Shown: in pieces, positions 17,358-27,010 of the stretch
Numbering within the stretch: position 1 is the first letter of the stretch
How the letters are laid out: every line of letters begins with the position of its first letter
From: Desulfuromonadales bacterium
GTDB taxonomy: Bacteria; Desulfobacterota; Desulfuromonadia; Desulfuromonadales; BM103
Length of the DNA stretch: 64,000 nucleotides
Reading direction: 5' to 3'
Assembly (NCBI GenBank): GCA_027065695.1
Contig: JAMONP010000052.1
Span: 186,001-250,000 of the forward strand
Translations under genes and position numbers: made by a program
Notes under the pieces: generated by a model
What the model was told of the DNA's origin: nothing
Databases searched by the model: none
What the model saw: only the letters and a program-made list of their open reading frames with translations

Positions 17358-17678
17358 ATGAAAAAACTGATCAGAACTGTACTCTTCATTACTCTTGCAG
17401 CGTTTATTGCCACATCAGCCCTGGCATCTGAAGGCGGCAACCCGCGCAAAGGCAAGCACCTCTACAAGAAAAACTGCAAAACCTGTCATGCCAGTGGTGG
17501 TGAGGGTGGTCTGGTCACACCGATGACCAAAACCCAGGCTCAATGGGATCGTATCTTCAAGAAGAAAAAGCACAACGAAGACGGCTGGAAAAACCTTTCG
17601 GATAAAGACTTGAAAGACATCCAGCAGTTCCTATTTGATCACGCAGCAGATTCACCTCAACCACAAACTTGCGGCTAA
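17358..17678 (+). CDS. Monoheme c-type cytochrome
   Basis: A 106-residue exported cytochrome. There is a Sec signal peptide (1-24, cleaved after ALA-S), then one heme site CKTCH at 40-44. The fold looks class I: SDKDLKDIQQFLFDHA near the end is the usual C-terminal helix. The axial Met is probably in the VTPMTK stretch. The ribosome site is ACGGAGG. It is the first gene of the porin/octaheme locus and probably carries electrons in the periplasm. Confidence 0.88.
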   Translation: MKKLIRTVLFITLAAFIATSALASEGGNPRKGKHLYKKNCKTCHASGGEGGLVTPMTKTQAQWDRIFKKKKHNEDGWKNLSDKDLKDIQQFLFDHAADSPQPQTCG

Positions 17679-17713
17679 TAACTTTTTAGCAGTTTTTTTC
17701 AGGAGGAACAAAG

Positions 17714-19339
17714 ATGCAGAAAATTTTTTACCTGATCATGGCAACGTTACTGGCTCTGCCGATGACCGCTTTTGCGATGAACCAAGAAGACGCCATGATG
17801 TCTGAGTTGCAGAAGCAGATTCAGGAACTGAGCGGCGAACTTGAGGAACTATCTGATCGCCTCGATGATGCGGAACGCCACTCTACACTCGACCGCATTG
17901 AATTGACCGGCGACCTGCGCGTCAAAGCCGACAGCCTGCACTACAATAAGGTGACGGTTGTAGAGCCACCCATAACCACCCCCGTAGCTCTTCCAGGCGG
18001 CCAGATGGATGGATGGAACCTCAATCCTGACGGCACCTTCAAACGCCACACCTCCACTCTCAATAATGACGTCCTCTACACCACACGCTTGCGCCTCAAT
18101 ATGAAGGCCAGGATCTGGGATAATGTCAAATTCAACGGTCGTCTGCTCATGTACAAAAACTGGGGAGATTCTTCCGGTACGAAAGTTTTTGACTCCTGGG
18201 ACAGCTTCACCATGGATGGCACCAGCAGCGGCAACACGACCGACGACACCCTGCATGTCGAGCGTGCCTTCTTCGACTGGTCCAACATCAACGGCAGCAA
18301 CTTCTATCTCTCGATCGGTCGTCGCCCCTCGACCTACGGCCCTCCGACTCAATATCGTGAGAACGAACTGCGCGGCGGCACGCCTTCCGGCCATCTGGTT
18401 AATTTCAACTTTGATGGCATCACTGCGGGCTACAAACTTGGCGAACTCACCGGATGGGAAGGCCAGACGGTACGTTTCTGTTATGGTCAGGGCTTCGAAT
18501 CCGAGTATGGCAATGGCGAACTATGGGGAGAGATCTCTGCGAAAGACACCCATCTGGGCGGCTTCAACATCGATGTTCTCAACGACGGTACTAACTTCAT
18601 TCAGTTGACTGCCTTTCGCGCTCAAGATATCAGTGATGGCTTCAAAGGCACGATGGCCATTCCGAGCAGTTTCCTGCCCCCAGACTTGGGTTCGGCTCTG
18701 CTGCCAGGCTTCAACCTTGAATCTCGCTACTTCGGTACAACCACCATCGGTAACCTGAATCTCGCCGGCATCGGTTATGCCCGCGAAGAAGATAACGGTC
18801 TGGTCTGGTTCGGTTCTTTCGGTTGGACCCAGACTGACCCTAATGGTGAATCCGGCATGTTCGGCGGTATGCTTTCCGACGCTAAACTGGATCCGGTTCT
18901 TGGTGATACAACTGGAGACGGCAACGTTGACAGCATCGTCGGCATGATACCGTCTGGCTCATCCATGGAAGACAAGACTCGCGACGGGTATTCCGTTTAT
19001 ATCGGTCTGCAAACTCCTGCCCCGTTTGGCAAATTCGGCCTTGAATACAACTACGGCTCCAAATACTGGATGCCCTTCACTCAGGCACAGGACGATGTTG
19101 TCGGTAGCAAATTGGCAACCCGCGGCCATGTAGGTGAAGCCTACTATGTCATCGACATCAATCCACGCATGTTCCTCAAAGTCGGCGCTATCTACTACGA
19201 CTATGAGTACACCGGCAGTGGCTCTCCAGTCGGTAAACCCAAGAAAGTCAAAGACGTACAGGATGGTAAAGCTTACTCCATGCTGCCGGCAATCGACGAA
19301 ATCTGGGATTTCAATGCTTCGTTGACAATGCGGTTCTAA
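17714..19339 (+). CDS. DUF3373-like outer-membrane beta-barrel (porin-like)
   Basis: A 541-residue protein with a signal peptide (1-21, AFA). Residues 25-57 form a coiled coil (QKQIQELSGELEELSDRLDD), as in trimeric porins and porins of electron-transfer conduits. The remaining sequence is amphipathic beta strands ending in a C-terminal Phe (SLTMRF), the BAM signature. It resembles DUF3373 proteins, common beside multiheme cytochromes in Geobacter relatives. It starts 35 bases after the monoheme cytochrome and is followed by the octaheme cytochrome. Confidence 0.7.
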   Translation: MQKIFYLIMATLLALPMTAFAMNQEDAMMSELQKQIQELSGELEELSDRLDDAERHSTLDRIELTGDLRVKADSLHYNKVTVVEPPITTPVALPGGQMDGWNLNPDGTFKRHTSTLNNDVLYTTRLRLNMKARIWDNVKFNGRLLMYKNWGDSSGTKVFDSWDSFTMDGTSSGNTTDDTLHVERAFFDWSNINGSNFYLSIGRRPSTYGPPTQYRENELRGGTPSGHLVNFNFDGITAGYKLGELTGWEGQTVRFCYGQGFESEYGNGELWGEISAKDTHLGGFNIDVLNDGTNFIQLTAFRAQDISDGFKGTMAIPSSFLPPDLGSALLPGFNLESRYFGTTTIGNLNLAGIGYAREEDNGLVWFGSFGWTQTDPNGESGMFGGMLSDAKLDPVLGDTTGDGNVDSIVGMIPSGSSMEDKTRDGYSVYIGLQTPAPFGKFGLEYNYGSKYWMPFTQAQDDVVGSKLATRGHVGEAYYVIDINPRMFLKVGAIYYDYEYTGSGSPVGKPKKVKDVQDGKAYSMLPAIDEIWDFNASLTMRF

Positions 19340-19353
19340 GTAGCAACAACTTA

Positions 19354-19378
19354 GGGGGAGAGGCATAGCCTCTCCCCC
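19354..19378 (+). terminator. Strong hairpin between porin and octaheme cytochrome
   Basis: A perfect 11-bp stem (GGGGGAGAGGC/GCCTCTCCCCC) has a 3-base loop but no T run after it. It could be a 3' stability hairpin or a partial terminator that sets different levels of the porin and the cytochrome. Confidence 0.6.
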
Positions 19379-19501
19379 ATATATTGGCCCCGATTAATCA
19401 ATGTATCAATATATTGTGTTAGGCTACCCAGAATCAATGTTCCGATAAACGTAAAAAAAATTGCAAAAGCTAACCACAAACAACACCAAGGAGAAACAGT
19501 C

Positions 19502-20893
19502 ATGCAAAAGTCTTTCTGGTCAGTAGCCATACTGGTCTTCGCTCTGGCGGCAATCTTGCCGGGCGCTGCACTGGCCGCTGAGAATGATCATTCCTATTAC
19601 GTTCAGGGGCCGATGGACAGTGGCCCGGAAGTCACCGCCCAATGCCTGAAATGTCATGAAAAGCACGCCACTGACTTCATGAAGACCACACACTGGACCT
19701 GGGGAATGGAACAGGAAGTCGATGGTCGCAAAGTCGTGCGCGGCAAAAAAAACGCCATCAATAACTTCTGCACCTCAATCGCCGGCAACGAGCCGCGCTG
19801 CACCAGCTGTCACGCCGGTTACGGCTGGAAAGATTCCAACTTCGACTTCAGCAACGCTGGCAACATTGATTGCCTGGTCTGCCACGACACCACCGGCACC
19901 TACACCAAAGAGCCAACGGGCGCAGGGAATCCCTCCAAACGCGTAGACCTGGTTTATGTTGCTCAGAACGTTGGCAAACCAAGCCGTTACAACTGTGGCA
20001 CCTGCCACTTCTACGGCGGCGGCGGCGATGCTGTCAAACATGGTGACCTCGATTCATCGATTGAGTACCCGTCCAAAGACATTGATGTGCACATGGACAC
20101 CGACGGCAATGATTTCAGCTGCCAGGAGTGTCACGAAACCAAAAAGCACAGCATTCCGGGCAACTCTCTCGGCGTTTCTCCCGGCGGCACTTCACACTTC
20201 AGCTGTGCAAAATGCCATACCGATGAACCTCATACGCAGGCTCGCCTGAACAAGCATGTCGCTGATGTCGCCTGCCAAACCTGCCACATTCCAGTGTTTG
20301 CCAAGGATGTCCCCACCAAGCTTTCCTGGGACTGGTCAACAGCTGGCGAAGAAGGCAATGGTGCAGAGAAAGACGAATACGGCAAGCATGCTTATTCGAA
20401 GAAAAAAGGTCATTTCAAGTGGGGCAAGAACGTGATTCCTGAGTACCTCTGGTATAATGGTACAGCCAGTGCTTATGAGCGCGGCGACAAGATTGATCCT
20501 GACAAAATTACTCGCCTGACCTATCCTAAAGGCGATATCAAGGACAAAACTGCCAAGATCTTCCCGTTCAAACTGCACTCTGGCAAGCAGATCTACGACA
20601 CCAAGAACAAGTACTTCATCACCGCCAAAATCTACGGTGACGGCGGCTACTGGCGTGATTTCGATTGGAACAAAGCCGCAACGCTTGGTATGAAAGCCAG
20701 TGGCCTCCCCTATAGCGGTGAATATGGTTTTGCAGCCACAGAGATGTACTGGCGCATAAATCATATGGTCTCACCCAAAGAAGACGCTCTCAGCTGCCTC
20801 GATTGCCACGATGAGGGCGGCCGCATGGACTGGAAAGCCCTCGGCTACAAAGGCGACCCGATGGATAACCCGAAGTACTCTCGCTCTAAATAA
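19502..20893 (+). CDS. Octaheme c-type cytochrome, OTR (tetrathionate reductase-like) family
   Basis: A 463-residue exported protein (signal peptide 1-26, LAA-EN). It has eight CxxCH sites: 48-52, 100-104, 124-128, 165-169, 207-211, 235-239, 258-262 and 432-436. The spacing and length match the octaheme tetrathionate reductase (OTR) family known from Shewanella, in which one catalytic heme has a lysine ligand. OTR-type enzymes reduce tetrathionate, and in vitro nitrite and hydroxylamine; the physiological substrate varies. The physical link to a porin suggests a role in electron transfer across or at the outer membrane. A strong terminator follows. Confidence 0.8.
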   Translation: MQKSFWSVAILVFALAAILPGAALAAENDHSYYVQGPMDSGPEVTAQCLKCHEKHATDFMKTTHWTWGMEQEVDGRKVVRGKKNAINNFCTSIAGNEPRCTSCHAGYGWKDSNFDFSNAGNIDCLVCHDTTGTYTKEPTGAGNPSKRVDLVYVAQNVGKPSRYNCGTCHFYGGGGDAVKHGDLDSSIEYPSKDIDVHMDTDGNDFSCQECHETKKHSIPGNSLGVSPGGTSHFSCAKCHTDEPHTQARLNKHVADVACQTCHIPVFAKDVPTKLSWDWSTAGEEGNGAEKDEYGKHAYSKKKGHFKWGKNVIPEYLWYNGTASAYERGDKIDPDKITRLTYPKGDIKDKTAKIFPFKLHSGKQIYDTKNKYFITAKIYGDGGYWRDFDWNKAATLGMKASGLPYSGEYGFAATEMYWRINHMVSPKEDALSCLDCHDEGGRMDWKALGYKGDPMDNPKYSRSK

Positions 20894-20920
20894 GTTTCAT
20901 GTGCAGATTTCAGATTTACG

Positions 20921-20950
20921 GGGACCGGCATTTGCCGGTCCCTTTTTTTT
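20921..20950 (+). terminator. Strong terminator after octaheme cytochrome
   Basis: A perfect 10-bp stem (GGGACCGGCA/TGCCGGTCCC) with a 2-base loop is followed by eight T, ending the cytochrome locus. Confidence 0.93.
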
Positions 20951-20983
20951 GCTCAGTTATGAAAGTATGATGTAAAGTAGCTT

Positions 20984-21559
20984 ATGCATCATACTCTTGC
21001 TGAAATCAAATCCTGCACGATCTGCAAAGCCTCGCTTGATCATGAACCACGTCCGGTTGTTACTGCCAGCAGAACCAGCAAAATAATTATTATTGGCCAG
21101 GCCCCGGGGCGCAAGGTTCATGAAAGCGGTATTCCATGGAATGATCCCAGCGGCGAGCTGCTGCGCATCTGGATGGGAATTGACAAAGAGGTGTTCTACA
21201 ATACCGATAAAATCGCCTTAATACCTATGGGCTTCTGCTATCCCGGCAAAGGCAAATCAGGTGATTTACCTCCACAACCGGAATGTGCGCCGCGCTGGCA
21301 CGAAGAATTGTTTGAGCAGATCACCGACAAACAGCTGGTTGTACTGATCGGGCAATATTCGCAGCGCTATTATCTGGGCAAACGCCGACAAGAGAATTTG
21401 ACGGCAACGGTCAGGCAGTTCACAGACTACCTGCCGGAATATTTTCCGTTGCCGCACCCGTCGCCGAGAAATCGCTTGTGGTTGAGGAATAACCCCTGGT
21501 TTGATAAAGATGTTTTGCCGGTTTTTCGGCAGTTAGCCCAGAGCTTTTTGTCAAGTTGA
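20984..21559 (+). CDS. Uracil-DNA glycosylase family protein
   Basis: A 191-residue protein with the UDG superfamily fold: motif A IIIIGQAPGRKVH (near 33-46), a later GIPWNDPSGELLR segment and motif B PLPHPSPRN near 150-160. A CTICKASLD segment near the N-terminus holds two Cys, which may be part of an iron-sulfur site, but four are needed and not clearly present. It probably removes uracil from DNA. Small stand-alone family members like this are common in marine proteobacteria. Confidence 0.8.
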   Translation: MHHTLAEIKSCTICKASLDHEPRPVVTASRTSKIIIIGQAPGRKVHESGIPWNDPSGELLRIWMGIDKEVFYNTDKIALIPMGFCYPGKGKSGDLPPQPECAPRWHEELFEQITDKQLVVLIGQYSQRYYLGKRRQENLTATVRQFTDYLPEYFPLPHPSPRNRLWLRNNPWFDKDVLPVFRQLAQSFLSS

Positions 21560-21715
21560 GAATAAAGATGGTACTCTTTGGCCATCAAGACAGTTCGTGA
21601 GTTAATATTAAGGCGCTACCCAAAGGGATCAAGATGTCGTATGAAGTCGACTTGATCCTGGAAAAGGAAGAGCCGGGTTGGCTTGCACCTATTTCTCTTC
21701 GCAACAAGGAAACAG
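21560..21715. other. Short gap before the HsdM remnant
   Basis: 156 bases with a 33-codon frame (21634-21735) lacking any family match. It is probably the old upstream region of the lost restriction operon. Confidence 0.4.
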
Positions 21716-21844
21716 ATGTTTGCACAAACCTTTAAAAATATCGACGATGTGCTCTGGAAAGAAGCGGGCTGTTCTTCCGAGCTGGATTACACCGAGCAAT
21801 CAGCCTGGATGGTGTTTCTGAAGTATCTGGATGATCTGGAGTAG
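21716..21844 (+). pseudogene. hsdM: Remnant of type I restriction HsdM (N-terminal fragment)
   Basis: Only 42 codons remain, encoding a near-canonical start of a type I modification subunit: FKNIDDVLWKEAGC, a YTEQSAW segment and FLKYLDDLE. It ends at a stop at 21842-21844. The methyltransferase core is gone. The next bases are a fragment of the partner HsdR gene, so an internal deletion removed most of the operon. Confidence 0.75.
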
Positions 21845-22010
21845 GAACGGGCATGTACAGGAAGGCGGCGGCGAGCTGGCACAAGAGAAACTGCCGACGC
21901 TGTTGGAAGTGAAATACAGCGGCGTCAGTGACGCAGCGGCAAGCCTTGGTAGCATTCCTGAAATCAGAGACGTGTTCGTTGAGTTTCAACAGTATTTGTA
22001 TGCAAGGTGA
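21845..22010 (+). pseudogene. hsdR: Remnant of type I restriction HsdR (C-terminal fragment)
   Basis: A frame ending at the TGA at 22008-22010 encodes about 50 residues typical of the extreme C-terminus of HsdR: LPTLLEVKYSG, AAASLGSIPEIRDVFVEF and QQYLYAR. It lies directly after the HsdM fragment. The specificity gene and the rest of HsdR and HsdM have been lost. Confidence 0.7.
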
Positions 22011-22159
22011 GTGTAGAGAGTTCCGAAAACTCAAACTGGTTACCATCATTCCATTCGTAGAAAAGTCCAAAGGCTACAGAGAAGTGCAAATCAGTTGATT
22101 TTTTTAAGAATATGACTATGATGATTGCTCACACAACCTAACGCTAAGGAGTCACTCCC

Positions 22160-22357
22160 ATGTTCGGATTGGGCACAACAGAACTGCTTATCATCTTGGC
22201 CCTGGTCATGATTATTTTTGGTGCAGGCAAACTACCGCAGGTAGGTGGCGCTCTAGGCAAGAGTTTGCGCAACTTCAAAGAAGGCGTCAAAGAGGGTGAA
22301 GAAGATAAGTCCGGGGATGACCCCGATAAAATTGATGATAACGGCCAGAGCAAATGA
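22160..22357 (+). CDS. tatA: TatA/E twin-arginine translocase subunit
   Basis: A 65-residue protein starting FGLGTTELLIILALVMIIFG, a short N-terminal transmembrane helix, then the FGAGKLPQVGGALG hinge and an amphipathic helix (SLRNFKEGVKEG), then a charged tail. TatA forms the pore of the Tat pathway for folded proteins. TatB and TatC are not in the window. A terminator-like hairpin follows. Confidence 0.93.
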   Translation: MFGLGTTELLIILALVMIIFGAGKLPQVGGALGKSLRNFKEGVKEGEEDKSGDDPDKIDDNGQSK

Positions 22358-22409
22358 CCCTGAACGGTTCATAGATAGATGAGCCAGAACTCAGGACAAA
22401 CAAAATAGG

Positions 22410-22436
22410 GCGCCTCCGCATTGGGGGCGCTTTTTT
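22410..22436 (+). terminator. Terminator after tatA
   Basis: An 8-bp GC-rich stem with one G-T pair (GCGCCTCC/GGGGGCGC) is followed by TTTTTT. Confidence 0.75.
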
Positions 22437-22536
22437 ATTGTCAAAAAATTCTCGTACTTGCCATGGAATGGGAGCCCGTGCTAGTTTTCCTAATTGTATT
22501 TTAAATGAAACCAAACCCTGGAGGTTGAATAAGAAA

Positions 22537-22824
22537 ATGAGAATTACTCGGGCAGAAGTCGAACATGTCGGTCGCCTGGCGCGACTGGCTTTGAGTGATG
22601 AGGAACTCGATTCTCTAACTGGCGAGATGGATGCAATACTCGATTATGTAGAGCAGCTTAAAACTCTCGATACTGAAGGGATTGTGCCAACAGCTCATGC
22701 CGTACCTATGGAAAATGCTTTTCGCGCTGACGAGGTTAAACCAGGCTTCACTCCAGAGCAGGCCTTGAGCAACGCCCCCGACGCAGCAGAGAGTGCCTTT
22801 CGGGTTCGCCGAGTCATCGAATAA
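22537..22824 (+). CDS. gatC: Glu/Asp-tRNA amidotransferase subunit GatC
   Basis: A 95-residue protein from ATG 22537, with GGAGG at 22520-22524; an upstream in-frame start is less likely. The family pattern is intact: EVEHVGRLARLALSDEEL near the N-terminus and ending FRVRRVIE. GatC holds GatA and GatB together for the correction of Glu-tRNA(Gln) to Gln-tRNA(Gln). It opens the gatCAB set. Confidence 0.95.
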   Translation: MRITRAEVEHVGRLARLALSDEELDSLTGEMDAILDYVEQLKTLDTEGIVPTAHAVPMENAFRADEVKPGFTPEQALSNAPDAAESAFRVRRVIE

Positions 22825-22848
22825 ACAACTATTTACGGACAAAACATT

Positions 22849-24312
22849 ATGACAATTTACGACCTGACTCTGGCCGAGTTACGCACCAAGCTGGACAACC
22901 GGGAACTTTCGGCGGTTGAGGTAACCAACGCCTACCTGGAGCGCATTGCGGCCACTAATCCTGATCTCAATACCTTTATCACGGTCTGTAACGAAACCGC
23001 CCTTGTCGAGGCGCAGGCCGCCGACCAGGCAATCGCTGCCGGGGAAGTTGCGCCGCTGACCGGCCTGCCGATTGCGGCAAAAGACATTTTCAACACCGCC
23101 GGCCTGCGCACCACCTGCGCTTCACGTATCCTGGAAAATTACGTATCACCCTACGACGCCACAGCCATTGCCCGCATCAAGGCGCAAAAAGCTGTGATTG
23201 TCGGCAAACTGAACATGGACGAGTTTGCCATGGGCAGCTCCAACGAAAACAGCGCCTTCGGAGCCGTCCGCAATCCATGGAATCTTGAGCACGTTCCAGG
23301 GGGCTCCTCAGGAGGCAGTGCCGCCAGTATCGCCGCCCATCAAGCGGCAGCGGCATTGGGCACCGACACCGGTGGATCGGTCCGTCAGCCAGCGGCACAC
23401 TGCGGCGTGGTCGGCTTGAAACCGACCTACGGTCGCGTCTCCCGTTATGGAGTGGTCGCTTATGCCTCTTCTCTCGACCAGGTCGGCCCAATCACCCGTG
23501 ATGTGCGCGACAGCGCACTGCTGCTGCAAGCTATCGCCGGTTATGACTCGGCAGATTCCACCTCTGTAGATACTCCTGTCCCCGACTACCAGGCCAATCT
23601 GACCGGAGATCTCAAGGGTATGAAAATTGGCCTGCCGAAGGAATATTTCATAGAGGGTCTGGATAAAGATGTGCGCGCAGCCGTTGAAGCCGCTGCCGCA
23701 ACATACAAAGCCCTCGGTGCCGAAATTATCGAAGTCTCCCTGCCACACACCTCCTATGCCGTAGCCTGCTACTACCTGATCGCCACCGCCGAGGCTTCCA
23801 GCAACCTGGCCCGCTACGACGGCGTACGCTACGGTCTGCGTGATGAGAACGCCGAAAAGCTGATTGACATGTACATGCAGAGTCGGGCTACTGGTTTCGG
23901 AGCAGAAGTCAAACGTCGCATCATGCTCGGCACCTACGCGCTCTCTTCAGGTTACTACGATGCCTACTATATCAAGGCGCAAAAGGTCAGAACCCTGATC
24001 CGCCAGGATTTTCTCGACGTCTTTGAGAAAGTAGACACCCTACTGACACCGGTGGCCCCGACTCCGGCCTTTGCCCTGGGGGAGAAAACCGACGATCCCT
24101 TGCAGATGTACCTCTCGGATATTTACACCATCCCGGTTAACTTGGCTGGCACCTGCGCCATGAGCCTGCCAGGCGGCTTCTCGACACAAGGGCTGCCAAT
24201 CGGTTTGCAGCTGATCGGCAAACCGTTTGATGAAGTAACCATGCTACGCACCGCTCATGCCTTTGAGCAGGCAACGGAATGGCACAAACGAACACCGAAT
24301 TTTAAGGTTTAA
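22849..24312 (+). CDS. gatA: Glu/Asp-tRNA amidotransferase subunit GatA
   Basis: A 487-residue amidase-signature protein of normal length. The Ser-cisSer-Lys site is visible: Lys in AAKDIFNT and the GSSGGSAAS signature. GatA releases ammonia from glutamine and channels it to GatB. It lies 24 bases after gatC and 2 bases before gatB, so they are co-translated. Confidence 0.97.
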   Translation: MTIYDLTLAELRTKLDNRELSAVEVTNAYLERIAATNPDLNTFITVCNETALVEAQAADQAIAAGEVAPLTGLPIAAKDIFNTAGLRTTCASRILENYVSPYDATAIARIKAQKAVIVGKLNMDEFAMGSSNENSAFGAVRNPWNLEHVPGGSSGGSAASIAAHQAAAALGTDTGGSVRQPAAHCGVVGLKPTYGRVSRYGVVAYASSLDQVGPITRDVRDSALLLQAIAGYDSADSTSVDTPVPDYQANLTGDLKGMKIGLPKEYFIEGLDKDVRAAVEAAAATYKALGAEIIEVSLPHTSYAVACYYLIATAEASSNLARYDGVRYGLRDENAEKLIDMYMQSRATGFGAEVKRRIMLGTYALSSGYYDAYYIKAQKVRTLIRQDFLDVFEKVDTLLTPVAPTPAFALGEKTDDPLQMYLSDIYTIPVNLAGTCAMSLPGGFSTQGLPIGLQLIGKPFDEVTMLRTAHAFEQATEWHKRTPNFKV

Positions 24313-24314
24313 TC

Positions 24315-25769
24315 ATGACTCAACGTTACGAAACTGTCATCGGCCTGGAAGTTCATGCCCAACTGACCACCAAGACTAAAATCTTCTGCGGCTGTTCCAC
24401 AGAGTTCGGTCAAACCCCCAACTCACAGACTTGCCCGGTCTGCCTGGCGCTACCTGGCGCTCTGCCAGTCCTTAATCAGAAGGCTGTGGAGCTTGCCATC
24501 CGCACCGGGCTGGCGATCAACTGTCAGATCGCGCCACGCTCGATTTTTGCGCGTAAAAACTATTTCTATCCGGACCTGCCAAAAGGTTACCAGATTTCCC
24601 AATTTGAATTACCGGTCTGCGGACATGGCTGGCTGGATATCGATCTGGAAAATGGTGAGCGCAAACGTATCGGCATCACCCGTGCGCACATGGAAGAAGA
24701 CGCTGGCAAACTGGTGCACGGCGACACTCCAGAGACTTCCGGCAACTCGCTGGTCGATCTCAACCGCGCCTGCACCCCCTTACTGGAGATCGTTTCGGAA
24801 CCGGACATGCGCTCGGCCAACGAGGCGATTGCTTATCTGAAAAAGTTGCATCAAATCGTCGTCTATCTCGATGTTTGTGATGGCAACCTCGAAGAAGGCA
24901 GCTTCCGTTGTGACGCCAACATCTCGGTTCGTCCCTATGGCCAGGAAGAATTAGGCACACGTGCCGAGTTGAAAAACATCAACTCCTTTCGCTTTATCAA
25001 ACAAGCGATTGAGTATGAAGTGGAACGCCAGATCGACCTGATTGAGGGCGGCGGCAAGGTGGTTCAGGAAACCCGCTTATTCGATAGCAACACCGGCATG
25101 ACCCGTTCCATGCGCGGCAAGGAAGATGCTCACGACTACCGCTATTTTCCCGACCCCGATCTGGTGCCTCTGGTGATCAGCCCGGAGTGGATCGAAGAGG
25201 TACGTGCCACCCTGCCCGAACTACCTGAGGCAAAGCGTACCCGCTTTGTCGAAGAGCTGGGGCTGACCGCTTATGATGCCGAAGTTCTTGCTGCTGATCG
25301 CGAACTGGCTGATTATTTCGATGCCTGCGTTGCTCTTGCCAAAGATGCCAAGAGCTGCGCCAACTGGATCATGGGTGATATCCTGCGCAAGCTCAAGGAA
25401 ACTGACTCAACCATCGCTGACACGCCAGTCTCACCAGCACTTCTTACCGGTCTGCTGGCCCGCATAGCAGATAATACAATTTCCGGGAAAATGGCTAAAA
25501 CCGTTTTTGAAAAGATGTGGCAAAACGGCCAGACCGCTGACCAGATTATTGATAAAGAAGGTCTCAAACAAGTAACTGATACGGGTGCTATAGAAAGTCT
25601 AGTGGATGAAGTAATTGCCGCCAATCCTAACCAGGTTGCTGAATATCTGGGCGGCAAAGACAAGCTGATTGGCTTTTTCGTCGGCAAGGTCATGCAAGCC
25701 AGCCAGGGCAAAGCTAATCCCGGCATGGTTAATCAACTTCTCAAAAAGAAACTGCAAGGTGGGAGCTAG
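24315..25769 (+). CDS. gatB: Glu/Asp-tRNA amidotransferase subunit GatB
   Basis: A 484-residue protein of full length: N-terminal [18 protein letters not shown], with zinc-type cysteines in FCGC and [16 protein letters not shown] and the helical YqeY-like tail domain (from about 395). It phosphorylates Glu-tRNA and transfers ammonia from GatA. The start is 2 bases after gatA. Confidence 0.97.
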   Translation: MTQRYETVIGLEVHAQLTTKTKIFCGCSTEFGQTPNSQTCPVCLALPGALPVLNQKAVELAIRTGLAINCQIAPRSIFARKNYFYPDLPKGYQISQFELPVCGHGWLDIDLENGERKRIGITRAHMEEDAGKLVHGDTPETSGNSLVDLNRACTPLLEIVSEPDMRSANEAIAYLKKLHQIVVYLDVCDGNLEEGSFRCDANISVRPYGQEELGTRAELKNINSFRFIKQAIEYEVERQIDLIEGGGKVVQETRLFDSNTGMTRSMRGKEDAHDYRYFPDPDLVPLVISPEWIEEVRATLPELPEAKRTRFVEELGLTAYDAEVLAADRELADYFDACVALAKDAKSCANWIMGDILRKLKETDSTIADTPVSPALLTGLLARIADNTISGKMAKTVFEKMWQNGQTADQIIDKEGLKQVTDTGAIESLVDEVIAANPNQVAEYLGGKDKLIGFFVGKVMQASQGKANPGMVNQLLKKKLQGGS

Positions 25770-25809
25770 GGGCTGGAGGCTTAAGCATTCAGCTATTGGT
25801 AATAAGGTC

Positions 25810-25885
25810 TGTCATCCCCGAACGGTTCTATCGGGGATCCATAGATTTAAAAACTGGATTCCCGATTACACCCTCGGGAATGACA
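25810..25885. repeat. Palindromic element, 76 bp, two hairpins with TGTCAT/ATGACA ends
   Basis: The element begins TGTCATCCCCGA and ends TCGGGAATGACA. It contains two inverted repeats: CCCCGA...TCGGGG and TTCCCGA...CTCGGGAA. The outer ends are mutual complements (TGTCAT/ATGACA). This looks like a small non-coding mobile element (REP/MITE-like). The right half recurs at 32086-32113. It sits between gatB and mtnA and may act as a terminator or an mRNA-stability element. Confidence 0.75.
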
Positions 25886-25925
25886 GTATTTTATAATGCT
25901 GCACAGTTACCTTAAGGATCATAAA

Positions 25926-27002
25926 ATGAGCAATTGCAGTTTTTCATCCAATAATGACGGCATTCGCCCGATCAAATACAGCAACGGTGTCCTGAGCCTG
26001 ATAGACCAGCGCCTTCTGCCCACCGAAGAAGTCTGGCTGGAGTACACTGATTACCAGGAGGTCGCGGAAGCAATTCGCAGCATGGTGGTCCGCGGTGCAC
26101 CGGCAATCGGCATTACTGCCGCTTATGGAGCTTTCTTTGGTGCCCGTGATATTAAAGCTGAGAATCACGCCGATTTTGTCAGTGAACTCAACAATATTTG
26201 TGAGGTCCTGGCCGCGACTCGCCCAACTGCGGTCAATCTATTCTGGGCTCTGGAGCGCGTGAAGAATCTGGTGCGCGCCAATCCCGATCAGCCGGTCAAC
26301 AACCTGAAGATCGGGCTCGAGTATGAGGCCATGGCTATCAATGAAGATGACATTCGCATCAACATGAGCATGGGCCGTCATGGTGCGGCCCTCCTGCCGG
26401 ATCAAGTACGCATCCTGACGCATTGCAATGCCGGAGCTCTCGCCACCGGTGGCTATGGTACTGCTCTGGGTGTCATCCGTGCCGCAGTAGCTGCTGGTAA
26501 ACAGGTCTCCGTCTTTGCCGACGAAACCCGGCCCTTCTTGCAAGGCTCTCGGTTGACCGCATGGGAACTGCAGCGGGATAATATCCAGACAACCCTGATC
26601 TGCGACAACATGGCCGGTTTTCTAATGTCCAAAGGTTTGATCGATGCGGTGATTGTCGGTGCTGACCGAATCGCAGCCAATGGCGATGTCGCCAACAAAA
26701 TAGGCACATACACGGTCGCCGTACTCGCTAAAGAGCACAACATTCCTTTCTACGTTGCGGCTCCGACTTCAACGATCGACTTACAGATCTCCGACGGGTC
26801 ACAGATCCCCATTGAGGAACGCGATATTCGTGAGGTCACCCATATTGGCGAGCAGCAACTGGCACCAGCAGATATATCTGTACTCAACCCGGCCTTTGAC
26901 GTCACTCCAGCACGGATGGTCAGTGCCATTATCACGGAACATGGTGTCGCAAAGGACAACTACACAGAGCAGTTGGCAACTTTTGTCCGGCAGGGTGGAT
27001 AA
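25926..27002 (+). CDS. mtnA: Methylthioribose-1-phosphate isomerase
   Basis: A 358-residue protein from ATG 25926, with AAGGA just upstream. An alternative start at 25896 adds ten residues. It has [14 protein letters not shown], the catalytic Cys in [15 protein letters not shown], and the [12 protein letters not shown] motif with the key Asp. MtnA converts 5-methylthioribose-1-phosphate to methylthioribulose-1-phosphate in methionine salvage. It is followed 8 bases later by glnE. Confidence 0.95.
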   Translation: MSNCSFSSNNDGIRPIKYSNGVLSLIDQRLLPTEEVWLEYTDYQEVAEAIRSMVVRGAPAIGITAAYGAFFGARDIKAENHADFVSELNNICEVLAATRPTAVNLFWALERVKNLVRANPDQPVNNLKIGLEYEAMAINEDDIRINMSMGRHGAALLPDQVRILTHCNAGALATGGYGTALGVIRAAVAAGKQVSVFADETRPFLQGSRLTAWELQRDNIQTTLICDNMAGFLMSKGLIDAVIVGADRIAANGDVANKIGTYTVAVLAKEHNIPFYVAAPTSTIDLQISDGSQIPIEERDIREVTHIGEQQLAPADISVLNPAFDVTPARMVSAIITEHGVAKDNYTEQLATFVRQGG

Positions 27003-27010
27003 TTGACCCG

